Shown: positions 6,017-6,119 of the stretch, one piece after another
Layout of the letters: each line of letters begins with the position of its first letter
Numbering within the stretch: position 1 is the stretch's first letter
NCBI GenBank assembly: GCA_015488785.1
Contig: WFNC01000032.1
Coordinates: 1 to 6,119, forward strand
DNA from: Flavobacteriales bacterium
GTDB lineage: Bacteria > Bacteroidota > Bacteroidia > Flavobacteriales_D > Parvicellaceae
Direction of reading: 5' to 3'
Length of the DNA: 6,119 nt
The notes under the pieces: generated by a model
The model's database searches: none
Seen by the model: the letters and a program-made list of their open reading frames with translations, nothing else
What the model was told of the DNA's origin: nothing
Translations under genes and position numbers: made by a program

Positions 6017-6046
6017 ATTTCTATGAAATAGAAATATCATTTCATA
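6017..6046. promoter_or_regulatory. Nested palindromic operator candidate upstream of the operon
   Basis: Four copies of one pentamer are arranged symmetrically: ATTTC (6017-6021), GAAAT (6025-6029), GAAAT (6031-6035) and ATTTC (6039-6043), with 3-, 1- and 3-base spacers. This makes two perfect ATTTC-n3-GAAAT type repeats mirrored about position 6030. Longer overlapping dyads are also perfect: ATTTCTAT/ATAGAAAT with a 3-base spacer, and TATGAAAT/ATTTCATA with a 9-base spacer. It lies about 30 bases upstream of the first OsmC start codon, where an operator or promoter-overlapping site would be expected. I cannot place a convincing -33/-7 promoter pair. No regulator gene is in the window, so the protein that would bind is unknown. 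Confidence 0.5.
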
Positions 6047-6056
6047 TTTTTTGTTT

Positions 6057-6119
6057 GCGTTAGGGGTAGAAACGGCATCCTTTTTTGTTTTTTCAACAAA
6101 AAAGATATAGTGGATGACC
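6057..6119. repeat. Intergenic hairpin element at the window edge, possibly a dispersed Flavobacteriia repeat
   Basis: A perfect 10-base stem, CTTTTTTGTT (6080-6089) and AACAAAAAAG (6095-6104), encloses a 5-base loop. Outside it, CATCC (6076-6080) can pair with GGATG (6112-6116), leaving GATATAGT as a one-sided bulge. The left flank begins GCGTTAGGGG (6057-6066). From memory, a sequence running GCGTTAGGG...GGCATCC-T6-G...AAAAAAGATATAGCGG recurs between genes in Flavobacteriaceae genomes; I cannot verify this here. Neither orientation has a U-run after a GC-rich stem, so it is not a standard intrinsic terminator. The right end is cut by the window. Confidence 0.45.

Noticed and set aside
6017..6046. 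Naming the nested palindrome as an SqrR/BigR, CzrA or Fur site
   Set aside because: The half-site sequence and spacing do not match any of these as I recall them, so only an unnamed operator candidate is reported.
6080..6104. Intrinsic transcription terminator at the 10-base hairpin
   Set aside because: The stem is almost all A/T, and neither orientation has a T-run following the 3' arm.
6057..6119. Integron attC site, suggested by the GTTAGGG sequence next to a bulged hairpin
   Set aside because: GTTAGGG does not fully match GTTRRRY, no matching RYYYAAC end is visible before the window edge, and no integrase or cassette structure is seen.

Overview
The window is strongly AT-rich. Every gene lies on the minus strand, start codons are preceded by A/T-rich stretches instead of Shine-Dalgarno sequences, and the exported proteins carry short signal peptides or lipoboxes followed by Asn/Glu/Lys-rich tethers. 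This points to a member of the Bacteroidota, most likely a Flavobacteriia-type organism. That assignment is an inference from composition and protein style; no taxonomic marker gene is present.

The layout, read in the direction of transcription (high to low coordinates), is as follows. A leader (6119-5988) holds a hairpin-forming element at the window edge and then a compact nested palindrome that looks like an operator. Nine genes follow: an OsmC-family protein with both redox cysteines (5987-5541); a zinc-type cation diffusion facilitator (5539-4649); a DUF2490 outer-membrane-barrel-like protein (4578-3880); a sulfide:quinone oxidoreductase-like flavoprotein (3867-2623); a small DUF202 membrane protein (2608-2330); a second OsmC protein that lacks the usual resolving cysteine (2318-1899); an FmdE-family lipoprotein (1902-1186); a thioredoxin-like CxxC lipoprotein of the ArsF family (1178-702); and a CcdA/DsbD-like membrane protein of the ArsG permease family (699 to beyond position 1). 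Gaps are 1 to 14 bases, or a 4-base overlap, except for one 70-base gap at 4579-4648, so this reads as a single operon, possibly with an internal promoter. No stretch longer than 300 bases is without a gene.

The common theme is sulfur and thiol redox chemistry spread over several compartments. Two OsmC proteins would handle peroxides or persulfides in the cytoplasm. The SQR-like enzyme would oxidise sulfide at the membrane and feed the quinone pool. The last three genes form a membrane/periplasm module in which a two-cysteine CcdA-like membrane protein could supply electrons to a CxxC lipoprotein and perhaps to the cysteine/histidine-bearing FmdE lipoprotein. The metal exporter and the outer-membrane protein fit a combined metal and reactive-sulfur stress response. 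The ArsF and ArsG family names come from organoarsenical work, but there is no arsR, arsC or arsenite pump gene here, so an arsenic role is not established. No transcriptional regulator, RNA gene, insertion sequence or CRISPR array is visible.
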